Positions 1 to 9,054 of a stretch of DNA of 64,000 nt are shown piece by piece; the first letter of the stretch is position 1, and each line of letters starts with the position of its first letter. The notes beneath the pieces are model-generated. The model made no database searches, was not told where the DNA came from, and saw only the letters and a list, made by a program, of their open reading frames with translations. The position numbers and the translations under genes are program-made. Source of the stretch: an uncultured Oscillospiraceae bacterium (GTDB taxonomy: Bacteria > Bacillota > Clostridia > Oscillospirales > Oscillospiraceae); assembly GCA_947588955.1 (NCBI GenBank), contig CANPYX010000002.1:141310-205309 (forward strand), read 5' to 3'.

Positions 1-416
1 TTCAGGCGCAGATCATAAACCTGTTTAAGGAGCTACAGAAAAAGCTTGGGCTTACGTATCTGTTTATCGCGCACGATCTTGCTGTGGTACGGCATATCGC
101 CGACAAGATAGGCGTGATGTATCTTGGTCACCTTGTTGAAATGATTGATTCCGAGGAGCTGTTTACAAATCCCGTCCACCCATATACAAGGGCATTGCTT
201 TCTGCTGTTCCGATAACCAGTTATGACGTGGAAAGGGTGCGGCAAAGGGAGGTGCTTCAGGGAGAGGTGCCAAGCCCGATAAACGCCCCATCAGGCTGTC
301 CCTTCCATCCCAGGTGCAAGTATGCCACCGGGGTATGTTCAGAAGCAGTACCGGAGCTTTGTGACTGCGGTGGCGGCCACTTTGCCGCATGTCATCACCC
401 GTTGGCAGGATGTTGA
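1..416 (+). CDS. Oligopeptide/dipeptide ABC transporter ATP-binding protein, C-terminal part
   Basis: This is the 3' end of an ATPase that powers peptide import at the inner face of the membrane (OppF/DppF/AppF type). The open frame enters from the left edge. Visible are the D-loop/H-loop region with [15 protein letters not shown], the family signature VMYLGHLVE, and the C-terminal oligopeptide-transporter domain with [15 protein letters not shown] and a Cys-containing tail (GCPFHPRC). Walker A and the ABC signature lie outside the window. The permease and binding-protein genes are presumably upstream. OppD-like ATPases share the same tail, but the PVHPYTRAL form fits OppF-like proteins slightly better. 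Confidence 0.93.
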   Translation, partial: QAQIINLFKELQKKLGLTYLFIAHDLAVVRHIADKIGVMYLGHLVEMIDSEELFTNPVHPYTRALLSAVPITSYDVERVRQREVLQGEVPSPINAPSGCPFHPRCKYATGVCSEAVPELCDCGGGHFAACHHPLAGC

Positions 417-464
417 TGCCGTACACGAATGGTGTTGAGATGATATAATATTGGAGAGATAAAT

Positions 465-923
465 ATGTTTAACGTCAAACTTGGAAATGAAAAAATATAT
501 GACATAAGTCTGCCGGGGTTTCGGACGGCGATGGATTTTTTAAGTAGACCGGGGCTGGCGGAGCTGCCGGAGGGTTGGATTGAGCTTGCCGGCGGCGTGC
601 GGGCAAGCGTACAGCATTACACCACAAAGCCCGCCGCTGAACTGAGCTTTGAGTCACATGAGAAATATTATGATGTCCAGTATCTTGTTGAAGGAGAGGA
701 GCTTATAGGCGTTATAAGTCGCTCAGGGCTGATCCAAAAGACATGCTACGACGCGGGCGAGGACATTACCTTTTATGAGGAGCCTGAGGTATCAGGCGGT
801 GTGCTCCTGCGCAAGGGTGAGTACGTCATCCTTGCTCCTGAGGACGCCCACAAGCCACGGTGCTCTGCGGGAAAACCAGAGGCAGTCATCAAGATAGTTG
901 TAAAGGTCCCCGTGCGGGCTTAG
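465..923 (+). CDS. YhcH/YjgK/YiaL family protein (DUF386)
   Basis: This 152-residue cytosolic protein belongs to the YhcH/YjgK/YiaL cupin-like family, whose members accompany sugar-acid and sialic-acid genes and bind a metal. The family pattern is clear: SFESHEKYYDVQYLVEGEE in the middle, FYEEPE, and APEDAHKPRC near the C-terminus, with His and Glu residues that usually form the metal site. The start is the ATG preceded by GGAGAG. It lies 48 bp after the ABC ATPase gene and could be cotranscribed with it. A role in anomer or epimer conversion is suggested for some relatives but is not shown here. Confidence 0.9.
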   Translation: MFNVKLGNEKIYDISLPGFRTAMDFLSRPGLAELPEGWIELAGGVRASVQHYTTKPAAELSFESHEKYYDVQYLVEGEELIGVISRSGLIQKTCYDAGEDITFYEEPEVSGGVLLRKGEYVILAPEDAHKPRCSAGKPEAVIKIVVKVPVRA

Positions 924-943
924 ACAGAGAAATTAATAATACG

Positions 944-967
944 CGGGACAGCCGAAAGGCTGTCCCG
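944..967 (-). terminator. Intrinsic terminator of the Mrp/Mbh-like operon
   Basis: A perfect 10-bp stem (CGGGACAGCC / GGCTGTCCCG) with a 4-nt loop sits just beyond the last gene of the minus-strand operon. The minus-strand transcript runs on into an A/U-rich stretch. It can also stop the plus-strand gene ending at 923. Confidence 0.8.
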
Positions 968-972
968 TACTG

Positions 973-2946
973 TCATTTCGATATGAGTATGATTATCAGG
1001 TACACCATCGCAGCGCAAAAGCCGGCGCCGAAGAGGAGGAGAGAGTAGGATATGCTGCCGGAGATCCGCTGGAGGGTGTAGCTGCGCTTGATCTGGGGGG
1101 TAAAATCCCCAGGCTCAAAGTCCGCGTCACTGCTGGGCGGTATGGGCTTGCGGCGAAGGACTGTATTGTTCAAAAGCGCCACGGTCCAATCTGTGAGGTT
1201 GTCAAGCACGCGGCACACCAGCGCGCCGAGGAAGGGGAGGAGCCTTTGAATCAGCGGGCGGTACAGGATCTCCTCCAGGTCGAGGCGGGTTGGCCAGCGG
1301 TTTACATAATATTTCACTCCCTTTTCGTCCCTGCGCATGAGAAGCGTCCTGACGACGAGGAAATACACGGCAGCGCCAATGGTCAGAGAGACAGCGGCGC
1401 CCCGGAGGTTTGTGAGGGAGAACCATTTTACTGCCGCGTCCGGGGATTCCCAATCCATGAAGCCCTGCATGTGCCTTGCAATGCCCTCCATCAAGGGCGA
1501 GGGGAACATACCCATCACCGGCAGGCAAAGGGCGGGTATGCCGATGGCGAGCGCGGACTTTGTGCCGATATACCACTTTTTGGGCTCCTCAAAGGGCTTT
1601 ACGGGCTTTTCAACGAAGATGGCTATATAGAGCTTTGCCATATAAGCCGCCGTCAGGCCGCCGGATATGAGGAAAAGCCACTCAACGGCACGGTAAATAC
1701 CGGGGGACGGGGCGAGGGCGATATACTCGACGATGGACTCGTGGAGCAATGTCTTACTGACGTAGCCGTTCCAAAGGGGTACGCCGGTAATACCCAGAGT
1801 GCCCATAAGGAAGCAGAAATTGAGGAACGGCTTGTTCCTGCCCCAGCCACGTATGTCGTTGAGGTCCAGCTTGTGGAGGTTCATATAGACGACGCCGGCG
1901 CACATAAAGAGTACAAGCTTCAGCATGGAGTGGTTTACCATGTGAAGTCCGGTGCCCCAGAGGGCAAGGGTGTTGTGGTGCCCCAGGAGCGCCTGCACTC
2001 CTATGCCTATCAGGATGAAGCCTATCTGGGACATGGAGGAGCAGGCGAGGGTGCGTTTAAGGTCAACGGAGAACACCGCCAGGACCGCGCCCAGGACCAT
2101 TGTGACGACGCCCAGGGCGAGAATGATATTTCCCCAGAGAGCGTCATGGAGAAAGACGCCGCTTGTGAGTACTATGATACCGAATACTCCGGTTTTTGTG
2201 AGTATCCCCGACAGGAGCGCGGAGGCGGGGGCGGGGGCCACGGGGTGCGCCTTGGGGAGCCAGATGTGCAATGGGAACATACCCGCCTTGGCGCCGAAAC
2301 CAAAGAGAATGAGCGCGCCGGGGAGGTACAGCTCAGAGACATCGGCCATAGTTGTAGCTTCCGTGTGGAGCTCGTCAAAATACAGCGTCCCCAGGCGGTT
2401 TTCCAGCAGTAAAAGACCCATGAGCATCACCATGCCGCCTATGACCGCAACGGCGATATATGTCTCTCCCGCGCGCATAGCTCCGGGCTTTTCGTCCTGT
2501 ACAACCATCACGTAGCTGGTGAAGGACATTATCTCAAAGAAGATGAAGGTGGTGAAAAGGTCATTGGAGAGGAGCACTCCCACGGTTGCGCCGCAGGTGA
2601 GGAGGGTGAAAAGGTAATATCTGTTCCGGTTCCTGTAATGGGCGAGGTACTCCCGCGAGAACAGGGTCGTCATCATCCACATGAGGGCGGCGATCAGGGC
2701 GTAAATGGCGCGGAAGCAGTCAAGCTTCAGGTATATGCCGCGACCGCACACGTTGGGGATTGCGAGGGTGAGCTCATTGCCGCCGAGAGCAAGGGCGAGG
2801 AGAATGGCGCATGCGGCAAACTCCGCACAGCCCGCTGTTTCGGCGAGGATGTCGCGTGTCCTCTTAGACCTTCTACCCACGATGTATATTGGGAATGCGG
2901 AGAAAAAGGGCAGGAGAATGGGAACAAGGAGGATATAATCATTCAT
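973..2946 (-). CDS. NuoL/HyfB-like proton-conducting membrane subunit (fourth antiporter paralogue)
   Basis: This 657-residue polytopic protein of the proton-conducting antiporter family (NuoL/M/N, MrpA/D) is the last gene of the operon. It shows the conserved TM5 Glu (FIFFEIMSF, about residue 138), the TM7 Lys region (GAKAGMFPLHIWLPKAHP) and the discontinuous helix with SALLSGILTKTGVFGI. It is longer than its three upstream paralogues: the last 150 or so residues hold an amphipathic, probably lateral or linker, segment (WPTRLDLEEILYRPLIQRLL) and a final TM helix, as in HyfB/NuoL-type subunits. The ATG has a good AGGAGGTGCGG site. It probably moves Na+ or H+. Confidence 0.9.
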   Translation of the reverse strand: MNDYILLVPILLPFFSAFPIYIVGRRSKRTRDILAETAGCAEFAACAILLALALGGNELTLAIPNVCGRGIYLKLDCFRAIYALIAALMWMMTTLFSREYLAHYRNRNRYYLFTLLTCGATVGVLLSNDLFTTFIFFEIMSFTSYVMVVQDEKPGAMRAGETYIAVAVIGGMVMLMGLLLLENRLGTLYFDELHTEATTMADVSELYLPGALILFGFGAKAGMFPLHIWLPKAHPVAPAPASALLSGILTKTGVFGIIVLTSGVFLHDALWGNIILALGVVTMVLGAVLAVFSVDLKRTLACSSMSQIGFILIGIGVQALLGHHNTLALWGTGLHMVNHSMLKLVLFMCAGVVYMNLHKLDLNDIRGWGRNKPFLNFCFLMGTLGITGVPLWNGYVSKTLLHESIVEYIALAPSPGIYRAVEWLFLISGGLTAAYMAKLYIAIFVEKPVKPFEEPKKWYIGTKSALAIGIPALCLPVMGMFPSPLMEGIARHMQGFMDWESPDAAVKWFSLTNLRGAAVSLTIGAAVYFLVVRTLLMRRDEKGVKYYVNRWPTRLDLEEILYRPLIQRLLPFLGALVCRVLDNLTDWTVALLNNTVLRRKPIPPSSDADFEPGDFTPQIKRSYTLQRISGSISYSLLLFGAGFCAAMVYLIIILISK

Positions 2947-2959
2947 TTACCGCACCTCC

Positions 2960-4429
2960 TTAGAGCTGCCCCGCGGCAACGCGGGAGAGAAGCGACAAAA
3001 GCCCCTTGGAGCCGACGCCCAGCGCAAGCATGGACGCCATAAGGATAAAAAGCGGGAGCTTCATGTAAAGATTGGGGTCCCGCGCCTGCTCCAGCCCGTG
3101 GGAGCCCTCGCCGGCAGGGGGGAAGAAGGCGTTTACAACGGGGGTAAAGAGGTACGCGGCGGTGAGTATGGCGGAGATAAGAAGAGCCGCCACGCCCAAT
3201 AGCGGAAGAACGCCTCCCGCCTCAAGCGCGGCTGTCGCGAGGCGCCATTTGCTCAAAAAGCCCGGAAGCAGCGGGACGCCCACAAGCGCCGCGGAGCCCA
3301 GGGTAAAGGCGGCAAAGGTCACGGGCATGTACCTGCCAAGCCCGGTAAGCTCCGGCACAAATTCCCTGTGGGTCATATACATTATGGCGCCGGCGCAGAA
3401 GAAAAGCGTTATCTTCATTACGCCGTGGAAAACCATGTGGGACAGAGCGCCGGTAAGACCCGCCGGCGTCATGAGCGTGACACCGAAGACTATATAGCTT
3501 AAATTGCTGACGGTGGAATAGGCAAGGCGCCGCTTCAAATGCTGCTCCCTCAGTGCCATCGCGGAGCCGAACAGAATTGTGAACACGGCGAAGCCCATGG
3601 CAATATCCTGCGCCCAGGTGCCGCGAAGCATAGCCGTTCCGAAGCAGTAAAAGGTCACCCGCATTATTGCGAAGGCGCCTGCCTTGACCACCGCCACGGC
3701 GTGGAGAAGCGCCGTTACGGGTGTCGGCGCAACTCTGGCTGAGGGGAGCCAGGAGTGGAATGGGAACACCGCCGCCTTCACTCCGAAGCCGAAGAAGCAG
3801 AGAAGGTAGGCGGTGAGTATCAGCGTCCTTTCGGAGGCGTTGTCCGATACGAAGCCGCCGTAGACAAAGCTCAGGGATGTGTCGCCCAGGTGATAGAGCA
3901 CCATCATCCCCACAAAGGCGCAGGCGGCGCCCCCAATGGAGAAGCCCAGATACTTCATACCGGCTCTCACGGACCGTTTATCACGGGTGTGCATGACAAG
4001 GGGGAGGGTGACAAGGGTGAGGAGCTCGTAGAAAAGATAAAGCGTCAAAAGATTTCCGCTCATGGCGATACCCAGCGTTACGCCGTAGGTCATGGTGTAA
4101 AAGGCGAAGAATCTGTCGTCGCCGCCCTCGTGCTTTATATACTCCAGGGCATATAGGGACGACAGTGGCCAGAGGAACGCCACAAGCCCCGAAAACACGC
4201 CTGAGAGCCCGTCAAGGCGCAGGGTTATATCCAACGTCGAGGTAAGCGGGAAAAGCCTCATGGAGCCCTCAGGACGCTTCAGGAGCAGGGTAAGGACGAG
4301 CAGGGACGTGGCGCAGACGCAGGTGAGAACATACGCTTCCCTTGACCGGCGGACCTTGAACCTCCACAGGGGAAGCGCCGCGCCGGAGAGGATGGGAAGG
4401 AGTACGGATAATAGCATAAGGTATTTCAT
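2960..4429 (-). CDS. NuoM/MrpD-like proton-conducting membrane subunit (third paralogue)
   Basis: This 489-residue integral membrane protein of the NuoM/N/MrpD family has the antiporter core: the conserved Glu in LFYELLTLV, GVKAAVFPFHSWLPSA with the pumping Lys, and the broken-helix region TALLHAVAVVKAGAFAI. The third residue of the LPxA segment is Ser-Ala-Arg rather than the more common Asp/Lys-Ala-His, which separates it from its neighbours. It sits 13 bp from the genes on either side, so it is translated from the same message. It is expected to form one ion channel of a linear array in a multisubunit complex. Confidence 0.9.
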   Translation of the reverse strand: MKYLMLLSVLLPILSGAALPLWRFKVRRSREAYVLTCVCATSLLVLTLLLKRPEGSMRLFPLTSTLDITLRLDGLSGVFSGLVAFLWPLSSLYALEYIKHEGGDDRFFAFYTMTYGVTLGIAMSGNLLTLYLFYELLTLVTLPLVMHTRDKRSVRAGMKYLGFSIGGAACAFVGMMVLYHLGDTSLSFVYGGFVSDNASERTLILTAYLLCFFGFGVKAAVFPFHSWLPSARVAPTPVTALLHAVAVVKAGAFAIMRVTFYCFGTAMLRGTWAQDIAMGFAVFTILFGSAMALREQHLKRRLAYSTVSNLSYIVFGVTLMTPAGLTGALSHMVFHGVMKITLFFCAGAIMYMTHREFVPELTGLGRYMPVTFAAFTLGSAALVGVPLLPGFLSKWRLATAALEAGGVLPLLGVAALLISAILTAAYLFTPVVNAFFPPAGEGSHGLEQARDPNLYMKLPLFILMASMLALGVGSKGLLSLLSRVAAGQL

Positions 4430-4442
4430 GCCGCGCCTCCCT

Positions 4443-5918
4443 TCAACAAAGCGTCCCGGCGACGGTCGAGGCGACGCTTGTTATGATACCGGGAAAGAGA
4501 CCTGTGATGAGGGTCAATGCCGTGAGTATAAGCAGGGGAACCGTTATCCACCGGGTAGGCTCACGCCTTTGAACTGCGGAGTAGTCAAAATTCGAGCCCG
4601 GAAGGAAGGCGGAGACGGTGATGGGGAAGAGGTAACCCGCCGTGAGAAGGGCGCTCACAAGAAGCGTCACAGGTCCCAGCCAGGAGAAAATGGGAATACC
4701 GGAGGCGAGGGAGCCCTGGGCGAGATACCACTTGCTGACAAAGCCGCCCAGGGGAGGTATGCCCACAAGCCCCAGGGAGCAGAGGGTAAAGCACCACATG
4801 GTTATGGGCATTTCCTTGCCAATACCGCGAAGCTCCCGCACGTCCTTTTTGCCGGTTTTGAGTATCACTGCGCCGGCGGTGAAAAAGAGGCAGTTTTTGA
4901 TAGCGGAGTGGACAACTACATGGAGGACGGCACCCGTAAACGCCGTGGGCTCCAAAAGCGCAAGCCCGAAAAGGATATAGGACACCTGGCTCACCGTGGA
5001 ATACGCCAGGCGCTTTTTGAAAAGCTTTTCCTTATACGCCAGCATGGACCCCAGGAATACGGTGATGAGCGTGAGCGCCAGCCAGGTATACTGCGCCCAG
5101 GTGCCACGCAGGAAATCCGCGCCGAACTGGTAATAGACAACGCGTATTACGCTGAGAACTCCCGCCTTTGTGATAACGCCGGACAGCAGAGCCGACGCCC
5201 CGGCAGGAGCCTCGGGGTGCGCGGCGGGCAGCCAGGCATGGAGGGGGAACATGCCCGCCTTGGCGCCGAAACCAATTACGGAGAGGAAAGCGGCGGCGGT
5301 GATAAGCCCCTCGTGACCCACGGTCCTTGCCGGGTCAAGAACGCCGCCGGGGGTAAAGACGGTGGAAAGACCGTAGGTGTGGAGCACAAAGAAGCCAAAG
5401 AGCCCCAGACAGGCTCCGAATACGGAATAAAAGAGGTACTTAAAGCCCCCGCGCCTTGCCGCGTCGGTCTGAGTGTGAAGCGCCAGGGGAGCGGAGAGCA
5501 GTGTCATGAACTCAAAGCCCAGGTACATGGTGAGGTAATTGGCGGCATATGTGAGGAGCATCAGCGCCCCCTGGGAGAGGAGCAGGAAGACATAGTACCT
5601 GCCCGTGTTTTCCTCATGCGCCATATATTCCTGGGAGAAAAGCCCGGAGAGGAGCCACATGACCGCCACAAGGAGGGAGAATATCCTTCCCAGACCGTCT
5701 ATTCGGAAGCTTACGGACAGGCTTTCGTCAAGCGCGAATAAGGTCACCGTACCCCTGACGGCAAAGGCGCTGACGGCGGTGAATATGAGCTCAAGGACCA
5801 GCACGGACACCAGGAAAAAGCGGCGCGGGCCGGTGCTTTTCAGCGGTTTTGCGTTCATTGTCAGGGCGGCGGCAAAGGGGAGTAGGGCGGGTATGAGGAG
5901 GATGTAATCAATGTCCAT
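4443..5918 (-). CDS. NuoN/MrpD-like proton-conducting membrane subunit (second paralogue)
   Basis: This 491-residue polytopic membrane protein of the proton-conducting antiporter family carries the TM5 Glu (LGFEFMTLLSAPL), the motif GAKAGMFPLHAWLPAAHPEA, and SALLSGVITKAGVLSV with the second conserved Lys. Spacing to both neighbouring genes is only about 12 bp. The four antiporter paralogues in this operon differ strongly from one another in sequence. They are therefore old duplicates with probably distinct positions in the complex, not a recent expansion. Confidence 0.9.
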   Translation of the reverse strand: MDIDYILLIPALLPFAAALTMNAKPLKSTGPRRFFLVSVLVLELIFTAVSAFAVRGTVTLFALDESLSVSFRIDGLGRIFSLLVAVMWLLSGLFSQEYMAHEENTGRYYVFLLLSQGALMLLTYAANYLTMYLGFEFMTLLSAPLALHTQTDAARRGGFKYLFYSVFGACLGLFGFFVLHTYGLSTVFTPGGVLDPARTVGHEGLITAAAFLSVIGFGAKAGMFPLHAWLPAAHPEAPAGASALLSGVITKAGVLSVIRVVYYQFGADFLRGTWAQYTWLALTLITVFLGSMLAYKEKLFKKRLAYSTVSQVSYILFGLALLEPTAFTGAVLHVVVHSAIKNCLFFTAGAVILKTGKKDVRELRGIGKEMPITMWCFTLCSLGLVGIPPLGGFVSKWYLAQGSLASGIPIFSWLGPVTLLVSALLTAGYLFPITVSAFLPGSNFDYSAVQRREPTRWITVPLLILTALTLITGLFPGIITSVASTVAGTLC

Positions 5919-5930
5919 GTAAGAGCCTCC

Positions 5931-7430
5931 TCACATTCCGAAAAGCTCAAGCCCACGCCGCACGGCGCCCACCAGACTGTCGGAAAAGGCTCCGAAGCCC
6001 AGATTCAGCGCGATGAAGGTTACAAGGGAAATGGCGTAGTCCGGCCGGCAGTGAAGGCGGATGTCGGAATACTCGCTTTTTTCCGGGCGGGTGAACAGGT
6101 TGAAGATAATGGGGACGTAGTAAAGGGCATTCAAAAGCGTGCTGACGGCGATGGCGGCAAGGGCGATCGCCATAGTTGCCGTGCCCGACTCCAGCGCCGC
6201 CTGGGTGAGCTCCAACTTTGTGACAAAGCCGGCAAAAAAGGGTATGCCTATCATGGACAGGGCGCCCACGGTGAAGGCTGCGCCGCCCAGGGGGTCGCGG
6301 AGCCCAGCGCCCTTGATGGCGGACATGCTCTTGTGCCCGCCTGACACGTCCATGAAGCCGCCGGCGGAGATAAAGAGCATTGGCTTTGTTATGGCGTGTG
6401 CAAGTATCTGGACGCACGCCGCAGTTATGCCAAGGCGCGAGTGGAGACCTATACCCAAGTAAATGTAGCCCACCTGCGCAACGGAGGAGTAGGCAAGCAT
6501 ACGCTTAAGGTCACGCTCACGAAGTGCGCCGACAGAGCCGAATATCATGGCGAGGACGCCAAAGAGGAAGAGGAACTGGCTCACCCGCTCGGAGACGATG
6601 ACGCGCAGACCTAAGACACGGTAGAATATCTTTATGAGCACGATGATGTAGCCCTTCAGCACAAGACCGGAGAGTATGGCGCTGGAGGATGGGGTGGCGC
6701 TGCCGTGGGCGTCGGGGAGCCAGGAGTGGAAGGGGAAAAGGGCGCTTTTCACGGCAAGCCCCACTGAGAAAAGCCCGATTATCACGGTGAGCGGTAGTGA
6801 ATATTCGCCGGAGGCGAAAAGCTCGCCGACCCTTTCGCTTATGCTCTCCATCAAAAGCTCGCCGGTGATGCCGTAAAGTATCACGATGCCCAGGAGAAAA
6901 AGGCCCGATCCCAAAAGGCTCATTATGAGGTAACGGGTGGTAGCCACCAGTGTCTTAGAGGAGTTTTTCAGCATCACCAGCGCGCAGGAGGCGATGGTGT
7001 TGATCTCCACGAACACGTAAGCGGTAAAAAGGTCGTTGGTGTAGATGAGGGCAAAGAGGGAACTCATAAGGAGCGAGCACATTGTAAAATAAAGGTTTGT
7101 CTTCTCGCTCTCGCAGTCCACGAATATGTGGTGCATACCGCCCAAAAGCGACAGCACCATGACGCCGGAGAATACCGTCGCCATCAGCGCCTCAAGCACG
7201 CCGACACGTATCTCGTTGCCCCAGGGGGCGTTCCACTTGCCCATGCGGTAGATGTAATATCCGTCGCTCCTCAGTGTGTACAAAAGCACGGAAAAGCTCA
7301 TAAGTGTTGTAAGAGTAAGCCACGCAAGGCACAGGTTCCGTGCTGTCCTTCCCTTCAGCACGGCGCAGAACACGCCGCAGGTGAGGCTGAAAACGATGGT
7401 TATGAACGGAAAATTCTGAACAAGCTCCAT
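5931..7430 (-). CDS. mnhD: MrpD/MbhH-like monovalent cation:proton antiporter subunit (first paralogue)
   Basis: This 499-residue membrane protein is the paralogue immediately following MrpC, the place of MrpD in Mrp operons and MbhH in archaeal MBH. It has the conserved Glu in YVFVEINTIASCALV, the TM7 Lys in VGLAVKSALFPFHSWLPDAHG, and AILSGLVLKGYIIVLIKI. HSWLPDAH is the classic MrpD/NuoL-family signature. Its ATG overlaps the mrpC stop, so the two are translationally coupled. It is the best candidate for the true MrpD equivalent among the four paralogues. Confidence 0.92.
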   Translation of the reverse strand: MELVQNFPFITIVFSLTCGVFCAVLKGRTARNLCLAWLTLTTLMSFSVLLYTLRSDGYYIYRMGKWNAPWGNEIRVGVLEALMATVFSGVMVLSLLGGMHHIFVDCESEKTNLYFTMCSLLMSSLFALIYTNDLFTAYVFVEINTIASCALVMLKNSSKTLVATTRYLIMSLLGSGLFLLGIVILYGITGELLMESISERVGELFASGEYSLPLTVIIGLFSVGLAVKSALFPFHSWLPDAHGSATPSSSAILSGLVLKGYIIVLIKIFYRVLGLRVIVSERVSQFLFLFGVLAMIFGSVGALRERDLKRMLAYSSVAQVGYIYLGIGLHSRLGITAACVQILAHAITKPMLFISAGGFMDVSGGHKSMSAIKGAGLRDPLGGAAFTVGALSMIGIPFFAGFVTKLELTQAALESGTATMAIALAAIAVSTLLNALYYVPIIFNLFTRPEKSEYSDIRLHCRPDYAISLVTFIALNLGFGAFSDSLVGAVRRGLELFGM

Positions 7431-7813
7431 CAGCCCCGCTCCTTTCGGGCAAGATACGTTATCTCGTCGATGTCCAGCGTGTGGAACCTGTCATAGAGGC
7501 GACAGGTGAGGGCGAGCATGAACGCCGTTACGGATACGGAGACGACTATGCCCGTAAGAACAAGACCGGTGGGTATGGGGTTTACGTACTTTGATGGGTC
7601 GGTATCGCCGTTTACAATTATGGGCGCGAGCCTTCCTCGAATGTAGCCCTTGGAGGCGAGAAAGAGATATATGGCGGAGTCCATAAAGTTGAAGCCGACG
7701 ATCTTTTTTATCATGTTCCGGTGCATGAGGAGGGTAGTGAAGCCTATTCCGAAAAGTATCATCGCGGCGGTCTCATAGTAATTTGTGAAAAGGTTTCCGA
7801 AAAACTCCGGCAT
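7430..7813 (-). CDS. mnhC: MrpC/NuoK-like subunit
   Basis: This small three-helix membrane protein of about 127 residues is homologous to NuoK, MrpC and MbhG. It shows the MHRNMIKKIVGFNFMDSAIY segment around the first two helices and the PTGLVLTGIVVSVSVTAFML helix characteristic of NuoK-type proteins. The frame stays open 20 codons further upstream, but ATG 7813 is preferred: it has GGGAGG at proper distance and begins one base after the previous gene's stop. In complex I-like machines NuoK carries buried Glu residues on the proton path. Confidence 0.92.
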   Translation of the reverse strand: MPEFFGNLFTNYYETAAMILFGIGFTTLLMHRNMIKKIVGFNFMDSAIYLFLASKGYIRGRLAPIIVNGDTDPSKYVNPIPTGLVLTGIVVSVSVTAFMLALTCRLYDRFHTLDIDEITYLARKERG

Positions 7814-7814
7814 A

Positions 7815-8783
7815 TCAAAGTCCTCCCTTCCTGAAAAGAGCGTAGAAGCAGTACATGGTGCACGCCACCTCAAAGCCCACGGCGATATTTATCGGCAATA
7901 TGAGCCCGCCGCTCACGATCCCGCCGGGATTCCCAAGCCAGACATGGTCGTAAAGCCCGTTGGCGCCCATGTAGATGAAGTATGCCATCAAAAGGGCGTA
8001 GACGGTGAGGCAGACGGTTTTTATAAGGTGGTACATCTCGTCCCCGAAAAATCTCTCGGTGCGCTTGAAGCCGAAGGCGACGGAGCTGAGTATAAGCCCG
8101 GCTCCCATCAGCGCGCCGCCGGAAAAGCCACCTCCGGGAGAGGAGGTGCCGTTCAGTATCACATAGAGCCCAAAGATGAACGCCAGGGGAACAAGGAGCT
8201 TCGCCGCCTTGCGGAGTATGAGGTCACCATTGGGCTCAAAATCCATGTCCTCGCCGACAAGGTCGGGATTTATAAGCCTGCCGCGCTTGCGCTCGGAGGG
8301 GTCCACCCGCAAAAGGACGATGACGCTGCACGCCGCCACAAAGAGTACGTGCGCCTCGCCGAGAGTGTCGAAGCCGCGGTAGGCGGAGATCATGCCCGCC
8401 ACGGCATTAGTGGTGCCTGTCTCCTCGATCGACTTGGACACGTACCTCGCCTCCACCTCGTTCACAGCCGGGTTGTCGGCTCCTCCGAAGGCGGGGAGAA
8501 AGGAGACGACAGCCAGCAGAACGCCGATGAGGGTGAAGCATATTAGCACCGACGCCACCCGGTAGAGGCTGTTGAAAACCTCCACGCCCTTGTGGGAAAA
8601 CCAGGCGACGAATCTTGCGGCAACGGGCTTTTCGGAGTGCTGTACCGAGCTGAGCCAGCGGTTCTCGGGGTTGTCAGTGTCTATTTTTTTGGAACCGGAA
8701 GGGGAGAGGGTGTAGTTTTCCTCCCGGAAGGTCCCGTTTTCAACAAAGCCTTTGAGCCTTGATATGAAGCCGTCACTTCTCAT
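7815..8783 (-). CDS. MbhE-like and MrpB/MbhF domains fused in one protein
   Basis: This 322-residue protein joins two modules that are separate genes in archaeal MBH clusters. After a hydrophilic N-terminus of about 60 residues come two TM helices and the MbhE-type signature SAYRGFDTLGEAHVLFVAA (about residues 135-155), corresponding to the MrpA C-terminus. A charged linker leads to a MrpB domain with YVILNGTSSPGGGFSGG (about residues 210-230) and further helices. SPGGGF is diagnostic of MrpB/MnhB. Its start overlaps the preceding gene by 11 bp. The fusion and long hydrophilic N-terminus are unlike standard Mrp operons, where these parts belong to MrpA and MrpB. Confidence 0.88.
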   Translation of the reverse strand: MRSDGFISRLKGFVENGTFREENYTLSPSGSKKIDTDNPENRWLSSVQHSEKPVAARFVAWFSHKGVEVFNSLYRVASVLICFTLIGVLLAVVSFLPAFGGADNPAVNEVEARYVSKSIEETGTTNAVAGMISAYRGFDTLGEAHVLFVAACSVIVLLRVDPSERKRGRLINPDLVGEDMDFEPNGDLILRKAAKLLVPLAFIFGLYVILNGTSSPGGGFSGGALMGAGLILSSVAFGFKRTERFFGDEMYHLIKTVCLTVYALLMAYFIYMGANGLYDHVWLGNPGGIVSGGLILPINIAVGFEVACTMYCFYALFRKGGL

Positions 8784-9054
8784 CGCCGCTGTCGTCCTCC
8801 CGCTTTTTGTCGTCCTCCGCCTTTATCGCGTGGATCTTTTTGAGAGTGGCGAAGAACAAAAGGCTTGTGACCCCGGCTCCAACGGCGGCCTCGGTTATGG
8901 ACAGGTCCGGCGCCTCCAGCGTCAGCCATATCACCGACATTATGAGCGAAAAGCACATGAAGATAATGATGGACGCCAGCAGGTTCCTGGTGACGCTCAC
9001 GGATATGGCGCAGATCAAAAGAAACGCGAGAAGTATGCCTTCAAGCAGTGTCAT
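8773..9054 (-). CDS. MbhD-like subunit (DUF4040, MrpA C-terminal piece)
   Basis: This 93-residue membrane protein has three helices and the signature APDLSITEAAVGAGVTSLLF. That marks the domain found inside MrpA and as the separate MbhD subunit of membrane-bound hydrogenases. A charged C-terminal tail of about 20 residues (KKIHAIKAEDDKKRED) is probably cytoplasmic. Its start overlaps the mrpG stop by four bases (ATGA type). Having this piece as a free-standing gene, with no full-length MrpA anywhere in the operon, places the cluster nearer to MBH/MBS-type complexes than to true Mrp antiporters. Confidence 0.9.
   Translation of the reverse strand: MTLLEGILLAFLLICAISVSVTRNLLASIIIFMCFSLIMSVIWLTLEAPDLSITEAAVGAGVTSLLFFATLKKIHAIKAEDDKKREDDSGDEK

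Noticed and set aside
1299..1309. Another GGTTTACATAA copy
   Set aside because: It lies inside the coding sequence of the NuoL-like gene (Tyr-Val-Asn-Arg codons), alone and unphased, so it is probably chance.
4260..5741. Long plus-strand open frame of about 490 codons
   Set aside because: It is antisense to the NuoN-like gene, reads Arg/Gly/Glu-rich sequence without family features, and results from GC-rich codon bias.
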